Shown: one piece after another, positions 23,720 through 33,900 of the stretch | Numbering within the stretch: the first letter of the stretch is position 1 | Layout: the number at the start of each line of letters is the position of its first letter | Assembly: GCA_029207755.1 (NCBI GenBank) | Contig: JARCOQ010000006.1 | Coordinates: forward strand, 31,392,522-31,456,521 | Direction: 5' to 3' | Length of the DNA: 64,000 bases | Source of the DNA: Chamaea fasciata | Lineage: Eukaryota; Chordata; Aves; Passeriformes; Sylviidae | The notes under the pieces: generated by a model | Databases searched by the model: none | The model's input: the letters and a program-made list of their open reading frames with translations, nothing else | Told to the model about the DNA's origin: nothing | Made by a program: the position numbers and the translations under genes

Positions 23720-23790
23720 GGGCACGGGCTGGTGCGGGTCTGTGGCACAGCTGGGCACAACTTCGTGCGAGAAACAAGCTTCTCTTGGTA

Positions 23791-24289
23791 TCTGTGGCTC
23801 GGAAGGTTGGCTTTGGTCGGTGGCTGGTTTAGAGTGGCTGCTGAATTCACTGATCGGACTGCGTTGTCCTTAAACGTTTCGATGTGAGTGATGCTTCCAT
23901 ATGGTTGCTGATTCAGAAGGATGCTTTCAATAGATGATAATTTTTTTAGTAGATAATTCTACTAAAAGGCAAGGATTGTCTTTTTGTTTGGATTGTCATT
24001 GTGGTTTTTATTGTCAGGATAGCGTGGGTGAAATAAAATATTTTAGAACTCGTGAGCATGTTTGCCTTACATCACGGAGTTCATCACTAGTGGATTCCAT
24101 GCATTGTGTTCAGCCTCAGTGTTAGATTTAAATTGTCCAACTGCTGCTGTGCAGTATGTAGGTCATGATAAAAAGCAGCTTTTTCACCAGCTTTCAATGG
24201 GCTGCATGGCCCAGTGCTGTGGTTGATTAGTTTGTGGTACTTGTGCTGTTAAGAGTGGTGGTGTAAAGCCAGCTCACACCTCCTTTTTA
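23791..24289. other. AT-rich DNA right of the island
   Basis: Composition falls back to AT-rich. The segment TGCTTTCAATAGATGATAA near 23,920 has the look of regulatory or conserved intronic DNA, but there is no ORF with a family signature. The frame at 23,934-24,125 is treated as chance. Confidence 0.5.
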
Positions 24290-24760
24290 AACATATCGCA
24301 CGTTCCGTGCTAGACAGAGCACAACACACCCATTGTGTCCCTCTGTTTGGCGTTCAATAAAAGGAAGGAAACGAGCACTCCACATGGAGCACCAGCACAT
24401 TAATAGCGCAAGACGGTTGAACTTTTATTGAACAATCCCAGTGATTCTGAGATAATCTACTGTAGGTAGAGACAATAAAAACACAGCCCGTATGTAAGGA
24501 GCTAATTGGAGTGGGAGAGGTCTTCTGATAGGGACTATGTGTTAATGCTATAGATTTTCAGTGAAAATGGATTGTTCTGAATAGTTATTAATCACAACAC
24601 ATTTGTTGTAGTTAAACCGAGGTCAATAAAACCTCAGTCCCTCTGAATTCGCTTATAATGAAATGCATTAAATTATTCTGACAACTGATCCAGATATTCT
24701 CATTCACTTTGCATCTATAGAAAATAAGATGATATTTTGGTCTTAACTCGTCTTTAATAA
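24290..24760. promoter_or_regulatory. Candidate conserved non-coding block near the island
   Basis: At least seven CpGs are retained at 24,297-24,416 although the sequence is otherwise AT-rich. AACAAT at 24,431-24,436 and ATTGTT at 24,571-24,576 are SOX-type words in opposite orientations, GCTAATTGG near 24,500 is a homeodomain word, and GAGGT (24,619-24,623) pairs with ACCTC (24,631-24,635). There is no ORF or repeat homology. Retained CpGs and motif density suggest constraint; conservation itself cannot be seen from one sequence. Confidence 0.3.
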
Positions 24761-27700
24761 TTACATGGGTTTAAATCCCACTGAGATGAGCCATTTGTTT
24801 GGACAGTTGAGTGGGCATGAAATCAAGAATTTGAGGTCTGGTATCTTTATAGTTAAATCAGTAACCAGCACCCTGTAACTAGGAGCCAAATTCCAATGTT
24901 GTTTCTGTATATATCCTGCAAAGGCATTTGAGCAAGCATGTTCAGCAACTATCCCCCAAGTGAGACATTGCATATGGAAACAGCAATATATAACTGTATT
25001 GCTACTATGTGTTCTCCCCATTAGAAAAACTCCATCTTACTTGAACCATTTCAGGATTTAAAAATAAAAAACACAAAATCACCGACTTCTTTCTCTATGC
25101 CTCTGTGTAGGGGTCAGACAATAAGTGGTTTAGAGAACTGCCTTCATCTGTGTTCTAGAAAGTGGCATGTGCCTTTACAGTGTGGTATTGCATGAATATT
25201 TATGATTGAGTCTGTAATTATGATGAAAATTATAAACAAGCAGAGCTAGTATTTAAGACGTTGGTAAGTCTTTAACGAAGAGGAAGCTTTTGTTACAACA
25301 ATAAGAAACATGGATATAGCAGTATACAAAGTAAAGGATCTTGCAGTTCAAGGTGAATTGATTCTTACTGTGGATTCTTCTCACTATGAAGAATTTATGA
25401 TTTGAGGAAAACAGGTGAAGATTAGCAATGAGTAATCACTAAACAGTGTGCACCCATTAGGTGCTGATAGATGAATCTTATTAGCCAGTATTATTTAAAC
25501 CAACATTCTGTGCTCTTTCCATTCTGCTTTTTTCCTTTTGTTATTTTTCTCTTATCGATTCCCAGCTTCCCTCTGCTTCCTTACTGTCTCTTTGGCAACA
25601 TCTGATCCCATCAGAGCTATTTGTAAATCAAATCGGTGACTGTCAGTAGTGGTCATGGAGGTGCTGCAATAGAAGCTGATGTGGAGGAAGAATTTAAATG
25701 AGTTAGAGGTAAGAAACAGCAATCAAGTAATGAGCGTATCCAGTGCGAACTAATTCCACATCATGTAAGTTTTAAAGGCCTAGAATTGGGTCAGTGATGT
25801 AGAAATCAAATGGGCACGCTTGGAGAGGGACATTTTTCCTCTCATGATGAACTGAAGTGTATTTATAAACAGAAGGTTTACAAGATCTTGACAATAATAT
25901 GACATAGGATAAATTGGAAAGTTTTGTATTAGAAATGGTAGCATAGAGGTCTTGTTGAAGTCTAGAAGTTTTTCAGGCTTCAGTGGAGCCATGGTTTTTA
26001 TCAAGAGGTGATTATGCATTATTGGAAAGCCTCTAGGTTATCCAAAGTCAGGCTCTCTCTTGGTCAGCAGAGATGTAAATAATATCAGCCGTCATGCTTT
26101 AACATTACAGGCGCTTCAAAAATTTTTTAGACAGGTGACCTTAGAAGGTGACTCTGGGGCCATGTGTAGCTCTTAAACAGAATACCAACAAAGCAAAAGC
26201 AGGCAGATTAATCCTGAAATGCAGTGTCATATTAGCAGGTGCAAATAGTAATAGAAATAAGAGACCAGGATGACCGAAGGAGGTAAAATGAAGTGGTGTA
26301 ACAGCTTATTTTGTATGCTGTTTGTTTAAAATAATCAGGTTTGGACAAACAGTGATAAACATCAAGCAATCATGGGGTATGTGGAGCACAATAACCTTAT
26401 AAGAGCTAGTGTGGAATTGTGTTGTCTACCCTCAGCCTGTGGACTCTGCTTGGTGTGCTTACATACATGACCAACCTGTGAGGAGCAATACAGATGGGAT
26501 GTGCCCAGGGAAGACACTCAGATGTCAAGTGAGGTGACTGTCAGTTCTGCACCGGAAGGATCAGGTGTTGAATGTAATATGTCAATTATGAGGTTGTCTG
26601 GAGTGCACAACCTCCATCAAATGTGACCTTGGAACAGTATTTCTGCTCCGGTGAGGCTGTCTGCACAAAAATAGAAATAAAAATTGTCAACTTCTACTTG
26701 TTTGTAAACTAGAATTGTACAAATGGATGCTTTGTTGTTGTGTCCTACTGTTCTGATACCAGTTCTTTCTCATGCCATTATTTCCTGTTGGATTAAACAT
26801 GTTACTGTTGCCAGTCTGAATTTCCTCTCTTAACTGTTGTATGTAGCGTGTAGCTTCCTATTTGAGAAAAGACTGTGCCATAGATGCTGTGTTCATTTTT
26901 ATTCAAATAGTCTGGTGTCTTTTCATGGAAGTGTTTTGACAAAAGCTGACCTTTCTGAAATTATGAAGCTTCTTAACATTTAAAAGCTAAAACAAAAGCT
27001 AAAAAGACTTTCAAAGGCATTGATGTAATGGAATAGTTCATGTATGAGAGGGAAAAGGGAGAGAAGTACTTAAAAGGGCAACATGTATCTTTGAGTAAAG
27101 GCATGCTTGTCATGTAGATGACAACACTTTAGGACTCCAATTTCAGTGTTTTTGAACCATGTAATGTATTTTTCTGTTCAGATGTATTATTCCATAACAG
27201 TGATACATCATAGCTAATGCTGCTGTAAAGTAGGAAATTCCAAAGGCGGACCCTTTTCTTCTGTTATTTCTAACTTCTTTCCCTAAATAGGTTGATTTTT
27301 TTTTGGTCTTTCTGTACTGAATGCAGATAGTGTTCTGACTCATCCACCCTTAAAAACCTCACCAACCACCATCAGGGGATTGAATAGCACAGATGTGGTT
27401 CTGTGTTCTTAAGTAACCTGAGTAACATATTGCACTTTTGAAGAGGTGATGCTCAAGGTCCTGAGTCTCAAAGAATAGTGAGAAAAACACTCTAAAAGGA
27501 AAAGCAAACATTCTTCCTCTCAATCATTACTGTGATCCAACTATACACCAAACTTTTTCATTGGCCTTTTCATAAAACAGCTGTTAAATAATGCTGAGAG
27601 TTAGAATAATGAAGGTCTTACTTCTCTGAAGGCTACTTGTCTTGCATTTTATGTACAAGTATTAAAGCGGTGTACTACTGAACTGTTTGACAGGTACCTA

Positions 27701-28035
27701 AAGCTATCCTTAGTTTAGCAGTAGTGGCTTATCAACTAAATTTGTCCACAAGCATCGTGGCTTTATTTTTTTTGCTTCTTCAGAACCCAAAAGAATATGG
27801 AGGAATGCATGATGAAACCAAATGGAAATGGAATCAGTAACTGCAGTTCTCACAGCTGAAAATCAGATTCATTGAAGTTTATAAAAACAGTAAAATGCAT
27901 TGATTTCTAAGCGTTGTGTTTGGTTGTAGGATCATGGGTTATGCTAGTAAGAAATCAGTAGTTGTGACTGAAGGTCAAAATAGGTAGAAGGGTCTTTGTG
28001 TTTTTCAAACAGTTTAAAAGCAAAGATGTGGTTTC
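24761..28035. other. Unique non-coding DNA
   Basis: No gene is recognisable. Near 26,130-26,155 two AGGTGAC words form a direct repeat and also face a TGACCT half-site, a loose nuclear-receptor-like pattern of little weight. The minus-strand open frames at 24,761-25,021, 25,780-26,019 and 27,143-27,343 have no signature. Confidence 0.5.
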
Positions 28036-28216
28036 TTAATGTATTGTTGATTTTTGGTGGGTTTTTTGGGGGATTTTTTGCTTTGTTTTGGTTTGAGTTT
28101 TTTTTAGGTTTCTGTTTGTGGGTTTTTTGTTTGTTTGGGGAGTGTTTTTGTTGTTTGTTTTTGTTTTGTTTTGGGGTTTTGTAGGTTTGTTTGTTTGTTG
28201 TTTTTTTGGGTTTTTA
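28036..28216. repeat. T/G-rich low-complexity tract
   Basis: About 180 bp of the plus strand is composed almost only of T and G, in words such as TTTTGG, GTTTGTTTG and TTTTGTTTTGTTTTGG. The minus strand is correspondingly A/C-rich. The open frames on both strands (27,996-28,184 plus, 28,036-28,230 minus) translate to phenylalanine-rich or lysine/asparagine/threonine-rich repeats and are artefacts of this composition. Confidence 0.9.
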
Positions 28217-29559
28217 TCGAGCAGCACCAATAGGCGAAATCCCAGTTCAACTTCAGCAAGGCTGAAAGGTGACTGTAACCCTTCCTAAGAGGCTTAGGGT
28301 TGGATGGTGTAGCCTGTGATTAGGAGGGGTAGGGACTATGTCAAGAGCAGGACAGCCACAGAGTGTTCTTGTCAGCATGATGCCATGTTGCCTGAGGACT
28401 CCTGATTAACCACAGCTTGAATGTAAAGCTTCATCACCATAGTGTACCTTGAGTGCTATCATGTTTAATAAAGCCACATATATCTTTGTGGGATTAATTT
28501 GCTAAAAACTAATACTTTGTCAAAGTTTAGTTTTAGCAAATGGTGGGGTAGGGAAGGCTGTCCAAGATTAAGCTATCTGGATCAATTCTGGTGTCTGAAA
28601 AATGCATGAACTAGAAATTACATACAGAGGGTCTCTGTGCACATGAACAATATTTTCACTAGTTGAAGTGACTACAAGTGAAAAGTAGTGATTCAGACAA
28701 TAGATCAAAGCATGGGTTAGATAAATTGGGTGCTTTGACTGTTGTTTTTCTTTTAATGTTCATTTTTTCTTAATAAAAATTAAACACCATTATAAAATAA
28801 AAATATGTTCATTTTTAAACATAAATAAACATGTAAACATTTATGTAAACGTAAATGTAATCCGATGTGTTGGCATCAAGCAGGTGCAAAATGACATTTG
28901 TAAGGTACTAAATGCCTGTTTCTTACTGAACTTTGTTTTCATTTGAGAACTTCAGATTCTCTTATTGGTTCTTTTGAGAGCTTTTCTAGTACATTGAACT
29001 ATGATAAATAAGGAAGAGTAAATACTTGGTATGTGGCAATTATTGATTGGTGAGAATTACAAAAACTTGTATTTCAGGAAGGTTATTTAGTAAATCTCTA
29101 GCACAGGATGTTTTTCTCTCTCCAATAACGCAGCCATCATGGACTGTCACAAGGAGTGGGTTAATGGATTAGATGGCCCAAGTTTGTCTTGGTATTTCAA
29201 CTGCTGTTTGTAAACATCATGCGAATTTTGCATTTCAGACTGTTTCAGCTTGTGAGACAATCCTAAATTTTAGGGATTGGCCTAGGGGAAGTATACAAGA
29301 AATAATTCCCTTTTGAACATCCAGGTTACACTACTGACTTTTGGGTATTTTGTGCTTTGCACTTGTTAAAATCTTACGCAGTTATTGTCTGATTTAGGCA
29401 TCAACCTTGTATTTTCTTTCTTCCCACTAATAGTAAAGATTTCTAAGAAAAGCAAGCAGTAGCAACCCAAAGGGGTGCCAGTGCAAAACACTGGTTATGT
29501 TTTATTTAATTCATGTATTGATCAGGTACGTCACACTGCTCCTTCTAGCCAGTTACGCA
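28217..29559. other. Unique non-coding DNA
   Basis: No gene or repeat family is recognised. A series of ATGTAAAC/ATAAACATG words lies at 28,800-28,860. Nothing else can be supported. Confidence 0.5.
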
Positions 29560-30420
29560 ATTACACATTTTAATAAGCAAATTCTGACAGAAGACAGCAG
29601 TTGTCAGCACAAATTTAATTTAATTTCGTTTCTAGTGAATTTCTAATGAACAGGCAACTCTAAGCAGTGACATTCTCCAGATAATCAAATTCATGGTAAT
29701 TGCAGTTTTTCTTCTGGAGAAATCTGTATTTGTTAGGAATCTGAAGGAAATAATTATTTCAGTGTGACTGATGCAATCAAATGGTTTACTTTGAATAAGT
29801 AAAATATAAAAGAGGCTAATCAAATGAAGTGCTACTGTATGAGAGCAAAACGAAAGGCTGACAGGTTTGACAGTAGAATAAAGACCAAATCAAAGGCTTT
29901 GTTTTGACATACATGCAGATAATCAGGCAAATTCAAGTCTTTTAAGAGACCTCTTCTATAAGGGTCACTTTACTGATACGGATCATGTAATCTGAGCCTT
30001 GCAGATTATCATTCTACTTTTAAACATGTACAAGAGAGAGGTTTTTAATTTCTTATTTGCATAGCTGTAGATTTACACATTCATATGTTTTTGCCATTGG
30101 CATTTGATTCACAGATGACTGATTTATGGTCTTGAGCAAAGGCCAAATTCAGGACACACTTTTAACTGCAAACTCTACAAAGATTGTTTGAAAGGCAGCA
30201 CCTGTTGTAATTAATACAAACAAAGCAGTAGGAGGATGCCTTCCAGCTTGAGGAAATACTCCTCTTATGAGCAACGCAATAATAATTGCAGAGATGATAT
30301 GCTAAATTAATTCGGGTGTGAATTTGTTTTTGGTATATTTAGTGGTGTAATTATCTTAAACACAATTCTCTGAAGTCAGTCACTTCTTAGATAAAGAACA
30401 GAAATTAAAATAAACATGTC
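29560..30420. promoter_or_regulatory. Candidate enhancer-like block
   Basis: About 860 bp without repeats or coding signature, rich in TAATTA, GATA and POU-type words. Clear examples are the octamer ATTTGCAT at 30,055-30,062 and, within 27 bp, the E-box CACCTG (30,199-30,204), TAATTAAT (30,208-30,215) and the SOX core AACAAAG (30,219-30,225). The block has the texture of a vertebrate developmental enhancer; this is inference. Confidence 0.3.
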
Positions 30421-33400
30421 AGTAAGAGCTGCCGAAAGTTCATCAGGGTCAAGGTCTTTTTGCAATAGGTGCTGAACATAAAGGATGGAACAGGCTTGAT
30501 GCAAAGGTAAACTCAAAAGCAGGTTTATTGACAGGTGGCTTTGACCACTGCTTGACTACAGTACCAGTGGTTTCTTGATTTCCTGTAGCAGAAATGAAAA
30601 TGTAAAAGGTGTTTGAGGAAGAAGAAAACAGTAGCTTTGTAGATGAACTTGGGAAGCGTTCTTATGATAAAAAATTACTGCTTCTTATGAATGGATGAAA
30701 GGTATGTGGGAAAATTTGATACTGTGAAGAGATTTTTGGGAGTTGCAAGAGGTGACAGGAAGAGAATTACAAAAGTGCTTGAAAGGGAAAAGGAGAAGGA
30801 TAGATATAACTGCTGCAGTGAAAAGACAACGAGCCATCTATATGTGCCCTCTATTCTGGGGCAAGGACAGCTGCAGTGGCTACAAAGAAAAAAAATTAGA
30901 CTGGTCTCATGGGGTGCATTTTGCACAGATCAGAATGTGTTACTTAAAGCCATGGGTTCAGATGCTGTAGTTAAATTGTATGTTGACAAGAGGCTTAAAC
31001 AATAGCATTCCTTATGGGGGACCAAAAAAAAATTAGAAATCAGAAATCAGATTTCAAAAGTGCTGTGGAGAAATCAGTCCTCTCAGGAAAAGCTACAACA
31101 CAAGCTTAGAGTGAAGGGGAAACAGGTGTGAAGAAACATGGACCAGTTCCTTGAGGAGTTCACATACTTGAGCATTCAAGGGTTTTTTTGGGGGGGGTTT
31201 ATTTAAAAAAAAAAACAACCCAAGAAGTCATGTTTGCATTCTAGTCAAATTTCCAACCTATACACAGTGTGCCAGGTCAGGCTATAGATTTAATTTTTTA
31301 ATTGTTTTTTTTTTTTAGTCTTCTTGTGCACACATAGTAATTCCAATCGAAATTTTCAGATTTGAAAACAAATTGATCTCCTTCTGTGGTTTTATTCTTT
31401 ATGTTCTATTTTATTCTTGGGAGACCCAAATGGTAAAGTCCTGTCCCTTCACAAGCACTGTAAATGAAGCTTTAGAAGTTTACATTTTCAATGTGATTAC
31501 CCATCATGAAAATAGGATTCTCTCTGGCAGTCCTGCACCAGCAATGGAATAATGCAGTTCTGAGGGTGAGGTCAGGTGGTAAGGAGCTCTAATTTCTGTC
31601 CCTTGGTTTTGCACCCATTTGTTTTAACTGGGACAAAATCTGTTAGAATGTTGATGGGATATTTAATATGTTTTGCTTTATACACAAGTGTATAAGGGCT
31701 TCAAATTTCTTTAAGGAAAATGTCCATTTCTCAGTTTATTACTTGGCTTTAAAATTATGAGCTGAGCTGGAGCTTGGAGGTGGCTTGAGTTCAAACATGG
31801 CTTAAAAGAGTAATTGTATTGCAAGCTTTCTTGTGTTTAGTGCTGTCAAATCTGTGTAATTCTACTGTCATATTCAATATTGTATATATAGTAGGTAGAC
31901 TTCTATGGACTTTATCTTCCAGTATGTTTAGGAACAGCTTCTCTTTATATTCATTAGAAATGGGGTTTTTTTTCTGAACTAATTGTAGATAATGCTGTAA
32001 CAATTTCACATTCAATACCTAAAATTGTCAAAACAAGCTATTAATATATGTAATTTAAATCTTCATAAAATAAACCACTTCTGTTGAATTCTGGACTTAT
32101 TTTCTCTAGTGATGACATGTGGGTAGTTTTTACTAAGCACTTCCTTAAAGGGCTAAAAGGATTTTTAGTTCTGCTTTGCCCAGAAGCAGGTCATTTTTTA
32201 ATTAACTTTTTTAAGGATAAGTTTGGAACTATACTCGGAGGCTTCTACCCTTTTTGGTGGGTACAATAAACAATTGTAGAAATTTTACCCTTACATTTAC
32301 AAAACTGTGAAATCTAACTTCTTGTTTCTCATAACCCTAAATTAGAATCTTAAGTTGTTAAGTGCTGAAATGATGATTCAAGTTTGGCCTTGTAAGAATC
32401 CAGTCTGGATAATATTTTTAAAAGCAAGGACATGACTTCAAGGCAATTGTTTGTCTGTGACTTACCTCAAACCTGGGTGTTTTCTTCACCAAGACACATT
32501 CTAAACAAGGAGCTTAGAATTTATTTAAAGGTTCGTTGGAAGAGGGCAGAGAAGAATTTAGCAAAATGACACAAGTGAAATAATGATAGACTATGGTTTT
32601 TTTGAAAGCTCTTATTGATGTTTTCTCTCTTCGAATGCAATGGTAGGAATACTTCCTGAATTAATTAAAAGCAGTTACAGTAAATCTGTGTGCTTTTAAA
32701 ATACCATTTAAAAGGCCTTAGCATCCAGCTTTTTGCTAGTCTAGCTTTAGGTTCAGCCCAAAGTGACTGTAAATTTCTTTTGAAGAATACTGGAAAGATT
32801 TAGATAAGAGATGAAAAAAAGTGTTGCACTTGTATTTATTTGTGTCCCTTGATATAATGATTTTTTGATTATCATTACTTACATAGGCATTTAAGTCTTA
32901 CTATCATTAGTAAGATCTGGCCTGAAAAGGTTGGCACCATCTTGAATGAATCTGCTAACCTTATTTACAATGTATTTATTACCGGAATTAGCTTCACCTG
33001 TTTATATGCACAAACTTTACTGTATTTTGGGGAGGTTCTGTTAGATAAATAGTCCTACCTCTTAAAACTTGCTGAACATAAGAAGTTATGTTCAAATTAT
33101 GCTGTGCATTTCAACTTGGAATCCTGCAAATGCTAACCAGATTTGCAAACTGAGGTCAATGCAGTTGTGATTTTTTTTAATCTTAAGTTTTCTGTGCTGT
33201 CTATATGAGACACACCTGTGAGTTTGAAATGTCACCATCACAATCAGGGTAAGCGGTCACTAACTTAATGAGGAGGAATCAGGAAATAGAGATGTCTTTG
33301 TGTTGTCATTTCAAAGGCAGCAGTGTTTCAATACGGCATCATAAAAAGGTTTTGTGTGTTGACTTTTTAGGTGTGGATTGCATAAAAGTTAGCATAGAGG

Positions 33401-33599
33401 TTTGATTTTTTAATATATTTATAAATTTCAATGCTATCTCTTTTTTCAAAGTACTATTAAAATGATTTGAACAGCTCAACTTATGGACAGTTTAGACTTT
33501 GATCTTCACTCACGTGTTTCTAGTTCATGCCACCCATCTATCGTAAGCTGATTTTGTTATAAATAACCAAAAGCTGTACAGACACTATGTAAAACTATT
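30421..33599. other. Unique non-coding DNA with one protein-like ORF
   Basis: An ATG-initiated frame at 30,691-31,005 (104 residues, rich in K, R and E in its first half) is the most protein-like plus-strand ORF here, but it shows no domain and no convincing splice context. At 31,178-31,221 a GGGTTTTTTT run and an A-run ending CAACCC form an imperfect inverted repeat. No RNA gene or mobile element is recognised. Confidence 0.45.
30691..31005 (+). CDS. Uncharacterised ORF, doubtful
   Basis: This frame starts MDERYVGKF and encodes 104 residues with a charged stretch (LEREKEKDRYN) near residues 40-53, then a more hydrophobic C-terminal half ending VDKRLKQ. I recognise no family, signal peptide or membrane segment. 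A second plus-strand frame overlaps it at 30,743-30,970 and a minus-strand frame at 30,675-30,926, so the local sequence is simply poor in stop codons. A lineage-specific gene is possible, but chance is more likely. Confidence 0.1.
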   Translation: MDERYVGKFDTVKRFLGVARGDRKRITKVLEREKEKDRYNCCSEKTTSHLYVPSILGQGQLQWLQRKKIRLVSWGAFCTDQNVLLKAMGSDAVVKLYVDKRLKQ

Positions 33600-33900
33600 A
33601 GTGATTTCCCCCCTCTGTTGTTGCCCTCTGGTTTCAAACTCCAGTCGCCAGATAACTGTCAATCAATCATATGTAATTTTTTTTTCACCTTGCTGATCAG
33701 AATGTAAAGGCTGAAGGAAAAACATCAAATGCTTTTCTAATGTTCTCCTTATGAGCAATTTATTTAGTTGCTGTAGGAATCAAATGTGCCTGAGCTTAAA
33801 TTTAAGTCAATGGGTTCAAAGCAGAAGGCAGGGCAAACAGAACACAAGCAGTTTAATGTGCTTTTGGACACATTACTTCACATTAAACTTCTGCTAAAAT
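33600..33900. promoter_or_regulatory. Candidate regulatory block with PBX-MEIS/PREP site
   Basis: CTGTCAATCA at 33,656-33,665 is the exact reverse complement of TGATTGACAG, the decamer bound by PBX with MEIS/PREP partners. It continues into a second ATCA word. TTGCCCTCTGGT just upstream at 33,621-33,632 partly matches the CTCF core. A 10-bp perfect hairpin lies at 33,851-33,888. No coding signature or repeat is present. The decamer is rare enough to be notable in 64 kb, but binding is not shown. Confidence 0.35.
33851..33888. repeat. 10-bp perfect inverted repeat, 18-base loop
   Basis: GTTTAATGTG (33,851-33,860) pairs with CACATTAAAC (33,879-33,888). Allowing a 3-base bulge, AGCA before the left arm and TGCT after the right arm add four pairs. 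Total stem is about 14 bp, short for a microRNA precursor. Confidence 0.75.

Larger units (their letters stand above)
22950..23790. promoter_or_regulatory. CpG island, candidate promoter
   Basis: CpG dinucleotides, rare elsewhere in the window, become dense here: about 15 fall in 23,041-23,100 alone, and GC-rich sequence continues to about 23,790. The island holds a GGGCGG Sp-type box at 23,038-23,043, a CCAAT word at 23,168-23,172, two GCCATTTTG YY1-type motifs, a CCGGG tandem tract and donor-like splice sites. A promoter without an obvious TATA box is the usual reading of such an island in a vertebrate genome. Direction is not fixed by the sequence: donor-like sites are clearer on the plus strand, but bidirectional firing is common at CpG islands. 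Many overlapping open frames occur on both strands, which is expected of GC-rich DNA where stop codons are scarce; they do not resemble known proteins. Confidence 0.9.

Noticed and set aside
22901..23873. Many overlapping ORFs of 70-180 codons on both strands of the CpG island
   Set aside because: GC-rich DNA is poor in stop codons. The translations are rich in A, R, G and P, overlap in all frames, and match no protein family; some start at GTG rather than ATG.
27996..28230. Phe/Gly-rich and Lys/Asn/Thr-rich ORFs
   Set aside because: They are translations of the T/G-rich low-complexity tract.
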